Shown: positions 13,076-19,460 of the stretch, piece after piece
How positions within the stretch are numbered: the first letter of the stretch is position 1
Layout: every line of letters begins with the position of its first letter
NCBI GenBank assembly: GCA_049302695.1
Contig: JBAQMJ010000013.1
Coordinates: 1 to 22,137, forward strand
Direction of reading: 5' to 3'
Length of the DNA: 22,137 nt
Origin: UBA2211 sp049302695
Lineage (GTDB): Bacteria; Patescibacteriota; Minisyncoccia; Minisyncoccales; Minisyncoccaceae
Made by a program: the position numbers and the translations under genes
Notes under the pieces: model-generated
The model's input: only the letters and a program-made list of their open reading frames with translations
Databases searched by the model: none
What the model was told of the DNA's origin: nothing

Positions 13076-13621
13076 ATGGTCCCGAAAAAGATTTTTTTCG
13101 TTAAAGGGGTGGGCGTGCACAAAGATAAGCTAGCTTCTTTTGAAGCGGCTCTAAGAGATGCGGGAATTGAAACACAGAATTTGGTATATGTTTCTAGTAT
13201 TCTTCCTCCTAATTGTGAAATAATTACTAAAGCAAAAGGAATCGCCCTATTAAAGCCAGGACAGATTACTTTTTGCGTCATGGCTCGAAATGAAACTTGC
13301 GAACCGAACAGGTTGATTTCTGCGGCGATCGGATTAGCTGTGCCTAAAGATATCAGTAACTATGGATATCTGTCAGAACATCACACTTTCGGAGAGACAG
13401 CGGAAAAGTCTGGGGACTATGCCGAAGATTTGGCCGCGACAATGCTTTCAACTACTTTGGGAATTGAATTTGATGCTGATAAGGCCTGGGATGAAAGAAA
13501 GCAAGAATATATTTCTTCAGGCAAGATATTTAAAACAATGCATACTTGCCAGTCAGCCGAAGGGAATAAGAATGGATTATGGACAACAGTTATTTCCGTC
13601 GCTGTATTTTTAGAAGACTGA
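13076..13621 (+). CDS. pdaD: Pyruvoyl-dependent arginine decarboxylase
   Basis: Converts arginine to agmatine, a polyamine precursor. The 181-residue proenzyme should cleave itself between S40 and S41 in VSSILPPNC (39-47), leaving S41 as the pyruvoyl group of the larger chain. GIALLKPGQITFCVMAR (55-71) and GYLSEHHTFGET (97-108), with the likely catalytic E107, match the PvlArgDC family known from archaea and chlamydiae. It is monocistronic as far as can be seen. No agmatinase or spermidine synthase is in the window, so the use of agmatine is unknown. Confidence 0.93.
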   Translation: MVPKKIFFVKGVGVHKDKLASFEAALRDAGIETQNLVYVSSILPPNCEIITKAKGIALLKPGQITFCVMARNETCEPNRLISAAIGLAVPKDISNYGYLSEHHTFGETAEKSGDYAEDLAATMLSTTLGIEFDADKAWDERKQEYISSGKIFKTMHTCQSAEGNKNGLWTTVISVAVFLED

Positions 13622-13622
13622 T

Positions 13623-13650
13623 TTGTTTTTATTCTCTTTTCTGATAGAAT
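13623..13650 (+). promoter_or_regulatory. Leaderless promoter of xseA
   Basis: TTGTTT (13623-13628), 16 bases, TAGAAT (13645-13650) with a TG extension (TGATAGAAT), six bases, ATG 13657. Confidence 0.65.
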
Positions 13651-13656
13651 CAAAAC

Positions 13657-14892
13657 ATGGAATCAAAAGGAAAACCAGCGGTAAAAGAACTCTTGGAGAA
13701 TAATATATTCTCCATTTCTGCTTATTTGAAAATATTGAACGGAGTTTTAAATTCTTTCGGAGCGAGAATACTGGGAGAAGTTAGCGAGATGAAGATGGGC
13801 CCGAGCGGGCACGTCTATTTTTCTTTGAAAGACAAGAAAGATGGAAGCGTCTTGTCTTGTGTTATTTGGAATTATGACTACAAGCTTTGCGGAGTGCAAT
13901 TAAGAGAAGGATTAGAAATAATCGCTAATGGCATTCCCGATGTCTATCCTCCCAGCGGAAGATTAAGCTTCAAGGCTAAGACAATTCAGTTAGTCGGAGA
14001 AGGGGAATTGAAGAAAGAGTATGAGAAGCTGAAAAAGAAATTGGAAGACGAAGGGCTGTTTTCTTTGGAAAGAAAAAAAGAGATCCCTTCGTTTGTTAAG
14101 AATGTCGGGATAATAACATCTAAGCAAGGAGCGGTTATTAATGATTTTTTAAATAATTTGGGCAGATTCGGTTTCAATATCAAGTTTATCGACTCTCGAG
14201 TTGAAGGATTGGAGGCGGTTAAAGACCTCTTAAATAGCGTTAAGACGATGAAGAAGCTCAACCTTGATGTTCTTGTCATTATGCGAGGCGGCGGGTCTCT
14301 GGAGTCGTTTTTAGCCTTTAACAATGAGGTTTTAATTAGGGAAGTAGCTGGTCTTCCTTTTCCAGTAATTGCCGCAATCGGCCATGACAAAGATGTTCCT
14401 TTGTTAGCCTTGATGGCTGACAAGATGGTTTCCACTCCGACAGCTGCAGCCAATCTTCTGAATCAATCGTGGCTGGAGGCAGAATTAGAACTGAAAAGAA
14501 AAGAAAGGGAAGTCTTTAGTTATTTTTCTTCTCTTCTTTCCGACACGGAATATTCTTTCAATAATTTATTTTTAACGATAAAGGGAAAACTGGAAAGGAT
14601 TTTTGCTTCATTCAGAATGATCGAATACAAAATTAAAACAATTGTTCCTAAAATACTAGAGAATGAAATCAAGAAAGCTAAGGAAAAGATGGAAAGCATG
14701 GAAAAGGTGATTATGAATAACGATCCAGAAAGGAATTTAAAATTAGGATATTGTATTGCTCAGAATAAAAAAGGAATAATCAAGAATATTAAAGATGTTG
14801 AATTGGATGAAATAGTCGATTTAAAAGTTTTTGATGGTATAATAAATACGCAAGTTAAAAAAATACAAAAATATGAAAGAAAAAAATCTTAA
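13657..14892 (+). CDS. xseA: Exodeoxyribonuclease VII large subunit
   Basis: Single-strand DNA exonuclease that works with XseB. The 411-residue protein has an N-terminal OB-fold (about 18-115: SISAYLKILN, GEVSEMKMGPSGHVYFSLKD) and the catalytic domain with GIITSKQGAVINDF (151-164), MRGGGSLE (209-216), AIGHDKDVPLLALMAD (240-255) and STPTAAA (259-265). The C-terminal part (about 275-370) is the long helical region that binds small subunits, and it ends in a beta segment. It is somewhat shorter than the E. coli protein (456). Leaderless start; it overlaps xseB by 20 bases. Confidence 0.95.
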   Translation: MESKGKPAVKELLENNIFSISAYLKILNGVLNSFGARILGEVSEMKMGPSGHVYFSLKDKKDGSVLSCVIWNYDYKLCGVQLREGLEIIANGIPDVYPPSGRLSFKAKTIQLVGEGELKKEYEKLKKKLEDEGLFSLERKKEIPSFVKNVGIITSKQGAVINDFLNNLGRFGFNIKFIDSRVEGLEAVKDLLNSVKTMKKLNLDVLVIMRGGGSLESFLAFNNEVLIREVAGLPFPVIAAIGHDKDVPLLALMADKMVSTPTAAANLLNQSWLEAELELKRKEREVFSYFSSLLSDTEYSFNNLFLTIKGKLERIFASFRMIEYKIKTIVPKILENEIKKAKEKMESMEKVIMNNDPERNLKLGYCIAQNKKGIIKNIKDVELDEIVDLKVFDGIINTQVKKIQKYERKKS

Positions 14893-15073
14893 TCAAAGTT
14901 TGAAAAAGCTGTCTTCAATTGCCGAGTGGTTCGAAAAACAGGAGGAAGTTGATGTTGAAGAAGGGTTGAATAAGGTCAAAGAAGCAGCGGAAATAATTAA
15001 AGAAGCCAAGAAGCAGTTCAAGGAAATAGAGAATGAGTTCGAAGAGATCAAAAAAGAGATAGAAAACGATTAA
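14873..15073 (+). CDS. xseB: Exodeoxyribonuclease VII small subunit
   Basis: The 66-residue all-helical protein has the XseB pattern: a first helix LNQSLKKLSSIAEWFEKQ, a turn EEVDVEEGLNKVKEA in place of the usual E-x-G-x-L-x-L-E-E-S-L, and a long charged second helix. Alone it would be hard to identify, but the 20-base overlap with xseA makes the assignment firm. The product coats the helical arm of XseA. Confidence 0.82.
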   Translation: MKEKNLNQSLKKLSSIAEWFEKQEEVDVEEGLNKVKEAAEIIKEAKKQFKEIENEFEEIKKEIEND

Positions 15074-15074
15074 T

Positions 15075-15139
15075 TTGACTGCAAAAAAGAAAAGGTTTAA
15101 AATGCAGGTAGTTCTTAACATGCGTTGCATGTGATGAAC
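15075..15139 (+). promoter_or_regulatory. Promoter and 5' hairpin of the gene at 15134
   Basis: TTGACT (15075-15080), 17 bases, TAAAAT (15098-15103), starting just after the xseB stop. The leader can fold as GTTC (15111-15114) with GAAC (15136-15139), and ACATGC (15118-15123) with GCATGT (15127-15132). The ATG at 15134 lies inside this structure. The loop-side CTTAACATG is also present in the leader at 2724-2732. Confidence 0.6.
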
Positions 15140-15646
15140 CCATTTCTTATATCTATTGGAGATGATTTGTTGAAAAGCGATATCATTCTTCGAAGGGCAG
15201 AGTTAAGATTGTTTGATCTCGACAGGGTTCGAGAAAAAAAGGATAAGAAAGGGGACAACGGAAACAAAAAGTCTAACAATCATCCATTAGGCATTTGTCC
15301 GAGATGCAAAAAATTAAAGTATCGAAGAAAGCATCACGGCTGGCCTCAATGGATAGACAAGAGGCTGAAGATTCTAGGACTTGCCCCTAAGGATGTCGAG
15401 AACAGCGACTTTGATGACTTGTGTGATGATTGTCACGAGGAGATAGAAGAGATCAACCGTAAATTTGAAGCGGTAAGAATGGAGGAATGCAAATCAGCTA
15501 TGCTGGAGATGAGAGATTGTTTTATCTCTGGTGAAGCGATAACCGACGATTATATCGTCGCCAAAGCAAGGAGCATCGGTTCTTTGCGTATAGCAGAAGA
15601 ACAAGACATGTTTGAAGCGGAGGTGATAATAGAAACAATAAATTAA
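15134..15646 (+). CDS. HNH-like zinc-binding protein of unknown function
   Basis: The 170-residue protein has CPRC (C55, C58), a basic KYRRKHHGWP stretch (62-71), and LCDDCHEEI (96-104). The C-x2-C ... HH ... C-x2-C-H layout is that of an HNH/treble-clef fold, although an Asn of the HNH triad is not obvious. The flanks are charged helices. The start is uncertain: ATG 15134 has no Shine-Dalgarno and sits in a hairpin, while TTG 15167 has GGAG (15158-15161) five bases upstream and would remove 11 residues. Own promoter and a short terminator-like hairpin make it a self-contained unit between xseB and thioredoxin. Confidence 0.65.
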   Translation: MNPFLISIGDDLLKSDIILRRAELRLFDLDRVREKKDKKGDNGNKKSNNHPLGICPRCKKLKYRRKHHGWPQWIDKRLKILGLAPKDVENSDFDDLCDDCHEEIEEINRKFEAVRMEECKSAMLEMRDCFISGEAITDDYIVAKARSIGSLRIAEEQDMFEAEVIIETIN

Positions 15647-15648
15647 TC

Positions 15649-15674
15649 GGAGCATTGTCTCCCTTTTCTTTTTT
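15649..15674 (+). terminator. Weak terminator after the gene at 15134
   Basis: GGAG (15649-15652), loop CATTGT, CTCC (15659-15662), then CTTTTCTTTTTT. The stem is short. It overlaps the -35 box of the thioredoxin promoter. Confidence 0.45.
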
Positions 15675-15683
15675 ATGTATAAT
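15655..15683 (+). promoter_or_regulatory. Promoter of the thioredoxin-FTR operon
   Basis: TTGTCT (15655-15660), 17 bases, TATAAT (15678-15683). The leader is about 20 bases, AT-rich, with no Shine-Dalgarno. Confidence 0.6.
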
Positions 15684-15710
15684 ATATCTATAACAATTAA
15701 TAAATAGAAA

Positions 15711-16025
15711 ATGACTATTTTAACAGACGAAACATTCGAAGGTTCAGTAAAGAGTTCAAGTATTCCAGTGTTAGTAGATATCTATACCGAATGGTGTCCT
15801 CCTTGCAAAATGCTAGGACCGATCGTTGAGAAGCTATCGGAAGAATATGCTGGAAAGGTGGAATTCTTTAAAATGGACTTGGATAAGAATCCTAAAACAG
15901 GAGAATTGTTCGGAGTAGACAGGATACCCACCGTTGTTCTTCTTATCAATGGAGAAGTGAAAGACAAGTTTGTTGGTTTAAGAACTGAAGAAGAAATAAA
16001 GAGTTGGATTAATTCGAATATCTAA
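15711..16025 (+). CDS. trxA: Thioredoxin
   Basis: A 104-residue single-domain thioredoxin and cytosolic disulfide reductant. The active site reads EWCPPCKM (WCPPC in place of the usual WCGPC). The cis-proline is in DRIPTVVL, and the second-domain strands KVEFFKMDLDKNP and VLLINGEVKDKFVG are standard. WCPPC should shift redox potential somewhat; the effect is not predictable here. One base separates it from the next gene, a ferredoxin:thioredoxin reductase-like protein, which is its likely electron donor. Confidence 0.93.
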   Translation: MTILTDETFEGSVKSSSIPVLVDIYTEWCPPCKMLGPIVEKLSEEYAGKVEFFKMDLDKNPKTGELFGVDRIPTVVLLINGEVKDKFVGLRTEEEIKSWINSNI

Positions 16026-16026
16026 T

Positions 16027-16293
16027 ATGGACGAAATAATGGAAAAACTAATAGAGGCCTACGAAGAATATGCCAAGGAAAATGGGTACAAGCTAAATCC
16101 TAACAGAATGATTGTCGAAGGCGTTATCAAGGGGCTGATGGCCAGAAAGGATGAATTTGGCGAACAGTATTGTCCTTGCAGGAAAATGTCAGGAGATAAG
16201 GAGGAAGACAAAAAGATAATTTGTCCTTGCATCTATCACGAAGAGGAAATTGAAAAAGACGGTCATTGTTTCTGTAATCTATTCGTTAAGTAA
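16027..16293 (+). CDS. Ferredoxin:thioredoxin reductase catalytic-chain-like protein
   Basis: The 88-residue protein has the FTR beta-chain pattern of three Cys-x-Cys motifs: CPC (C49, C51), CPC (C66, C68) and CFC (C81, C83), plus GHCFCNLF near the end. In FTR four of these bind a 4Fe-4S cluster and two form the active-site disulfide that reduces thioredoxin. The family third motif is usually CHC. The variable FTR alpha chain of oxygenic phototrophs is not present, as in archaeal and anaerobic bacterial homologues. The tight coupling to thioredoxin (one base apart) supports a pair in which a low-potential ferredoxin-like carrier reduces thioredoxin. Confidence 0.88.
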   Translation: MDEIMEKLIEAYEEYAKENGYKLNPNRMIVEGVIKGLMARKDEFGEQYCPCRKMSGDKEEDKKIICPCIYHEEEIEKDGHCFCNLFVK

Positions 16294-16296
16294 TTT

Positions 16297-16322
16297 AAAA
16301 CCACCTTTTATGGTGGTTTTTT
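16297..16322. terminator. Bidirectional terminator between convergent genes
   Basis: AAAACCACC (16297-16305), loop TTTTAT, GGTGGTTTT (16312-16320), TT. It serves the thioredoxin operon on the plus strand and efp on the minus strand, whose stop is at 16325. Confidence 0.8.
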
Positions 16323-16324
16323 CT

Positions 16325-16885
16325 TTACTCGTTAACTCTTCTAACGTATTCTCCGCTTTCTGTATTTATTTCGATAACATCATCTTCGTTTACAAACAAC
16401 GGTGCATCAATTTTAGCTCCGGTTTCCAAGGTAACCACTTTGTTTCCAGATTGAGCTCTGTCTCCCTTGACTCCCGGTGGAACTTCAGTGACTTTCAGCT
16501 GGACTTTGATGGGAACGATAACATTGATAATCTTATCATTGAAAAGCATTGTTTTCACTTCCTGATTGGCTTTAAGAAATTTAACCTTATCTCCGACTTG
16601 TTCTTCGCTTAATTCAAACCTTTTGTTTTTATTATCTGAGAAGGTGTACTTTCCCTTGCTGCCATAGATGAATTTGGCTTCTTGCTCTTCAACTTCAGCT
16701 TCATCAAAAGAATCTCTTGGCTGGGCGCTTTTGGAAATAACATTTCCGTTAATCAGGTTTCTTAATTTCATTTGTAGGTATGAATGGCCTCTTCCTTTGA
16801 ATGTGCTCAAGGCTTCTACAATTTCGTAAGGCTGATCATTGATAACAATAATTTTGCCTCTGGTCAGTTCAGAATATGATGACAT
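16325..16885 (-). CDS. efp: Elongation factor P
   Basis: Helps the ribosome through polyproline stretches. The 186-residue protein has the three-domain EF-P layout. The domain I tip loop is TFKGRGHSY, with Arg32 at the position that is modified in other bacteria (beta-lysylated Lys in E. coli, rhamnosylated Arg in Pseudomonas). The middle domain contains IYGSKGKYTFSD, and domain III contains EVPPGVKGDRAQSGNKVVTLETGAKI and a final VRRVNE. No modification enzyme (EarP, EpmA) is in the window. It lies 17 bases downstream of the gene at 16903-17346, with no Shine-Dalgarno, and is probably the last gene of a minus-strand operon. Confidence 0.95.
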   Translation of the reverse strand: MSSYSELTRGKIIVINDQPYEIVEALSTFKGRGHSYLQMKLRNLINGNVISKSAQPRDSFDEAEVEEQEAKFIYGSKGKYTFSDNKNKRFELSEEQVGDKVKFLKANQEVKTMLFNDKIINVIVPIKVQLKVTEVPPGVKGDRAQSGNKVVTLETGAKIDAPLFVNEDDVIEINTESGEYVRRVNE

Positions 16886-16902
16886 TTTAGTTTTTATTTA
16901 TA

Positions 16903-17346
16903 TTATTTTTGTATTCTCCACTCAATCTTGTCTTCTTTGTCGGCGTATTCAAGCCACTCTCCGCCGTCATCGATGACATACCATTTTCTTTTTGTTTGAG
17001 ACCAGACCATCGGCTGGTTTCTGTAGAAAGGTTTTTTGATGATATCTTTGGGTTTTAATTTTCCCAATTCAAGCCATTTCTTGAAAACTGTTTCAATTGA
17101 ATAATCAAGATCTCTCGATTTAGCCCAATTGGCGACCGTTGTTATCGCTTCTTCAGCTTTTTTAACTGAACCGGCTAAATCAATCAGCTGTTTGGCTGGT
17201 CGGGTGAATCGAGAATAGATTATCTTCTTCTTTTTAGCTGATTCTTTGATTTCGTCAAGGGTGAAGCCCTTGGAATAGAAGAAATGATTGACGACTTGCT
17301 GGATGTCGCTTTCTTTTTCTTCTTTAGTTATTTTCTTTTTTTCCAT
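16903..17346 (-). CDS. Conserved-looking soluble protein of unknown function
   Basis: The 147-residue protein begins with a very charged stretch (MEKKKITKEEKESDIQQVV), then helices through about residue 100, and ends in an aromatic beta segment MVWSQTKRKWYVIDDGGEWLEY. I recognise no family. It lies three bases after the PadR-like gene stop and 17 before efp, so an operon is likely. The link with EF-P is positional only. Confidence 0.65.
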   Translation of the reverse strand: MEKKKITKEEKESDIQQVVNHFFYSKGFTLDEIKESAKKKKIIYSRFTRPAKQLIDLAGSVKKAEEAITTVANWAKSRDLDYSIETVFKKWLELGKLKPKDIIKKPFYRNQPMVWSQTKRKWYVIDDGGEWLEYADKEDKIEWRIQK

Positions 17347-17349
17347 ATA

Positions 17350-17652
17350 TCAGCTTATCTTTTTTAAGACTTCAGAGTAGAAGGCTTTGACTTTCTCTAA
17401 TTCTTTTTCGCCTATTTCGGTGATTTTGTAAACCCTTCGGCGCTCTTCGGTTTCGCTTTTTACAAATCCTTGTTCTTCCAATCTGTATAGGACGCGGTAG
17501 GGAGTAATGTTGCCAGGTTTGAAACCAAAGTCTTTTTCAATTGAAGAATGCAAATCCCAGGCATAGTTAGAATGTTTTTTTAATGTAGCGAGGACGTATA
17601 TCCAAAGATTCTCTTTGGTGTTCGATCTGGTTAGTCTTTCAAAGGGTGTCAT
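17350..17652 (-). CDS. PadR-like winged-helix transcription regulator
   Basis: This 100-residue protein is a winged-helix regulator of PadR type without a long C-terminal helix. NLWIYVLATLKKHSNYAWDLHSSIEKDFGF (17-46) gives helices one and two. ITPYRVLYRLEEQGFV (49-64) is the recognition helix, ETEERRRVYKITEIG (67-81) the wing, and the last helix is ELEKVKAFYSEVLKK. It is a paralogue of the gene at 19461-19760. First gene of a minus-strand operon with the 147-residue protein and efp, from a leaderless promoter that lies back-to-back with the promoter of the gene at 17744. Confidence 0.85.
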   Translation of the reverse strand: MTPFERLTRSNTKENLWIYVLATLKKHSNYAWDLHSSIEKDFGFKPGNITPYRVLYRLEEQGFVKSETEERRRVYKITEIGEKELEKVKAFYSEVLKKIS

Positions 17653-17658
17653 GTATTC

Positions 17659-17687
17659 ATTTTAGAGGAAAGAGAGGGGATAGTAAA
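17659..17687 (-). promoter_or_regulatory. Leaderless promoter of the PadR-efp operon (minus strand)
   Basis: On the minus strand: TTTACT (17687-17682), 17 bases, TAAAAT (17664-17659), six bases, ATG (17652). The -35 TTTACT and 17-base spacer are the same as in the 48-bp repeat. The PadR-like protein may bind here. Confidence 0.6.
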
Positions 17688-17689
17688 TG

Positions 17690-17740
17690 TTGACAATAGA
17701 TAATATATATTGTATAACAAAATTAACCCAAAGGAGGGTT
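17690..17740 (+). promoter_or_regulatory. Promoter and 5' hairpin leader of the gene at 17744
   Basis: TTGACA (17690-17695), 17 bases, TATAAC (17713-17718). RNA should start near 17725, which is also the start of the stem AACCC (17725-17729), loop AAAGGA, GGGTT (17736-17740). The Shine-Dalgarno AAGGAGG (17731-17737) is largely in the loop, six bases before ATG. Confidence 0.7.
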
Positions 17741-17743
17741 TTG

Positions 17744-18166
17744 ATGTTCAAAAAAATTGAAATCATATCGAAATTGGTTTTAGGAATAAGCCCTAAACCA
17801 TTTTTTAGGAAAGAAAGATTTCCTTGCCCATTCTACGGTTTCTTTTCAAGGGGCGATCGCCTTTTTCAAAAAAGCAAAGAGTGTGCATTTAAGGGATCTG
17901 GTAGAGGATGCAGGATGGAAAATCATTTTTCTGGTCCAGACTTCAGAAAATGTGGTCACGGTGACATGAACAGAGAAAGAAATGATGAAGTTTACGAGAT
18001 CATTAAAAAAAGAAGGGTCTACGCAGAAGAATTCTGCACAGGTCCTGAATGGAAAGGAATACCCATGACTGTTTGGGAAAAACACGTAATGGATTCTAAA
18101 ACTCCTAGGCCAATTATAAGGCCAGATGACGAGACCGAAAAACAATCAATAATAGATTGGAAGTAG
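17744..18166 (+). CDS. Small Cys-containing protein of unknown function
   Basis: The 140-residue protein begins MFKKIEIISKLVLG. Four cysteines in the middle (C28, C47, C56, C70) in the setting FPCPFYGFF ... KECAF ... GCRMENHF ... FRKCGHGD suggest a metal site; a further Cys is at 98. ATG 17744 is fixed by the Shine-Dalgarno; an in-frame ATG at 17687 precedes the promoter. No family recognised. It is self-contained: own promoter, hairpin leader, and a terminator overlapping the stop. Confidence 0.65.
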   Translation: MFKKIEIISKLVLGISPKPFFRKERFPCPFYGFFSRGDRLFQKSKECAFKGSGRGCRMENHFSGPDFRKCGHGDMNRERNDEVYEIIKKRRVYAEEFCTGPEWKGIPMTVWEKHVMDSKTPRPIIRPDDETEKQSIIDWK

Positions 18167-18178
18167 GTCTCTTTTTTT
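18131..18178 (+). terminator. Terminator overlapping the stop codon of the gene at 17744
   Basis: GAGACC (18131-18136) pairs with GGTCTC (18166-18171), with an inner AATC/GATT stem, followed by seven T. The stop codon TAG (18164-18166) touches the descending arm. No gene is seen in 18167-18309. Confidence 0.65.
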
Positions 18179-18243
18179 ATACCTAATTTAATTTCAAAAG
18201 GCATGATAAAGCTTTATATTATGTCTCTTTCTTATTATTTATA

Positions 18244-18271
18244 TTGACAAACTATTTTACCAGTGTAAAAT
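18244..18271 (+). promoter_or_regulatory. Promoter of the inositol-phosphate synthase gene
   Basis: TTGACA (18244-18249), 16 bases, TAAAAT (18266-18271) with a TG extension. Leader of about 32 AT-rich bases, no Shine-Dalgarno. Confidence 0.7.
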
Positions 18272-18309
18272 ACAATTAATAAACATATTAAAAAATAATT
18301 AATATAGAT

Positions 18310-19446
18310 ATGGCAAAAAAAGCAGTTGAAAAAGCTGAAAATAAAAAAGAAATCAGGATTGCGATTGCTGGATTGGGCAATTGCGCCAGTTCTTTGATTC
18401 AGGGTATTCAGTACTATAAAGACGTCAAGAACGATGATGAAATAGTTCCTGGCTTGATGCACAATGTTTTAGAAGGATACAAAATATCAGATATCAAAGT
18501 TGTAGCTGTATTTGATATTGATAAGAGAAAGGTGGGAAAAGATTATACACAGGCTATTTTTGAAAAGCCTAATTGTACTAAGATTTTCTGCCACGACATT
18601 CCTAAGTCAGGAGTGATTGTTAAAATGGGACCGATTCTAGACGGAGTCGCTGATCATATGAAGAATTATCCCGACGATCAGACTTTCTTACCTTCAGACA
18701 AGAAGGCCGTTGACGTAACTGCAGAATTAAAAAAATCAAAAGCCGATGTCTTGGTTACCTATTTGCCAGTCGGTTCGCAGAAAGCTGTTGAGTATTATGC
18801 TCAAGCAGCCTTGGATGCTGGTGTAGCTTTAGTTAACTGTATGCCAGTATTCATTTGTTCTGATGAGAAATGGGAAAAGAAATTTAAAGACAAGGGAATT
18901 CCTTGCATCGGAGACGATATCAAATCACAGATAGGAGCGACTATTACTCACAGAGTTTTGTCTCACTTGTTTGCCGAGAGAGGTGTTACCATCGACAGAT
19001 CGTACCAATTGAATGTCGGAGGGAATACAGATTTCTTAAATATGTATGGAGAAAGAGCTAGATTGAAAACTAAAAAGATTTCAAAAACTGAAGCTGTTGA
19101 ATCACAATTAGCCAAGAGATTAAGTTATGATAATTTGCATGTCGGTCCATCAGACTGGGTTCCTTTCTTAAAGGATAATAAAGTTTGCTTTATTAGAATG
19201 GAGGGAAGAAAGTTCGGCAACGTTGCAGTGGAATTGGAATTAAGATTATCAGTTGAAGATTCTCCTAACTCAGCGGGCTGCGTTATCGACGCTATCAGGC
19301 TTTGCAAGGTTGGTTTAGATAGAGGAATCGGAGGAACATTGTTATCTTCCTCGGCTTATTTCATGAAGCATCCGATGAAGCAGTTCACTGATGATAAAGC
19401 TAGAGAAATGATTGAAGAGTTTATTGCCAATAAAAGAGAAAGGTAA
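18310..19446 (+). CDS. ino1: Inositol-3-phosphate synthase
   Basis: Converts glucose-6-phosphate to inositol-3-phosphate using NAD. The 378-residue protein is of the short prokaryotic type (archaea, actinobacteria). The Rossmann glycine motif is AIAGLGNCASSLIQGIQYYKD (GLGNCASS at 21-28). Other landmarks are VVAVFDIDKRKVGKD, VTYLPVGSQKAVEYY, VNCMPVFI, GDDIKSQIGATITHRVL and LNVGGNTDFLNM, which include the catalytic lysine and the NAD/substrate loop of the family. It is followed by a PadR-like regulator and a CDP-alcohol phosphatidyltransferase, which points to inositol phospholipid synthesis and not to soluble inositol use. Confidence 0.93.
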   Translation: MAKKAVEKAENKKEIRIAIAGLGNCASSLIQGIQYYKDVKNDDEIVPGLMHNVLEGYKISDIKVVAVFDIDKRKVGKDYTQAIFEKPNCTKIFCHDIPKSGVIVKMGPILDGVADHMKNYPDDQTFLPSDKKAVDVTAELKKSKADVLVTYLPVGSQKAVEYYAQAALDAGVALVNCMPVFICSDEKWEKKFKDKGIPCIGDDIKSQIGATITHRVLSHLFAERGVTIDRSYQLNVGGNTDFLNMYGERARLKTKKISKTEAVESQLAKRLSYDNLHVGPSDWVPFLKDNKVCFIRMEGRKFGNVAVELELRLSVEDSPNSAGCVIDAIRLCKVGLDRGIGGTLLSSSAYFMKHPMKQFTDDKAREMIEEFIANKRER

Positions 19447-19452
19447 TATAAT
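19447..19452 (+). promoter_or_regulatory. -10 box before the second PadR-like gene
   Basis: TATAAT starts directly after the stop of the inositol-phosphate synthase gene and ends eight bases before ATG 19461, so an internal, near-leaderless promoter is possible. Confidence 0.4.
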
Positions 19453-19460
19453 ATAAACAT

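Noticed and set aside
16250..16612. Plus-strand open frame overlapping FTR and efp
   Set aside because: It crosses a terminator and is antisense to a clear EF-P gene.
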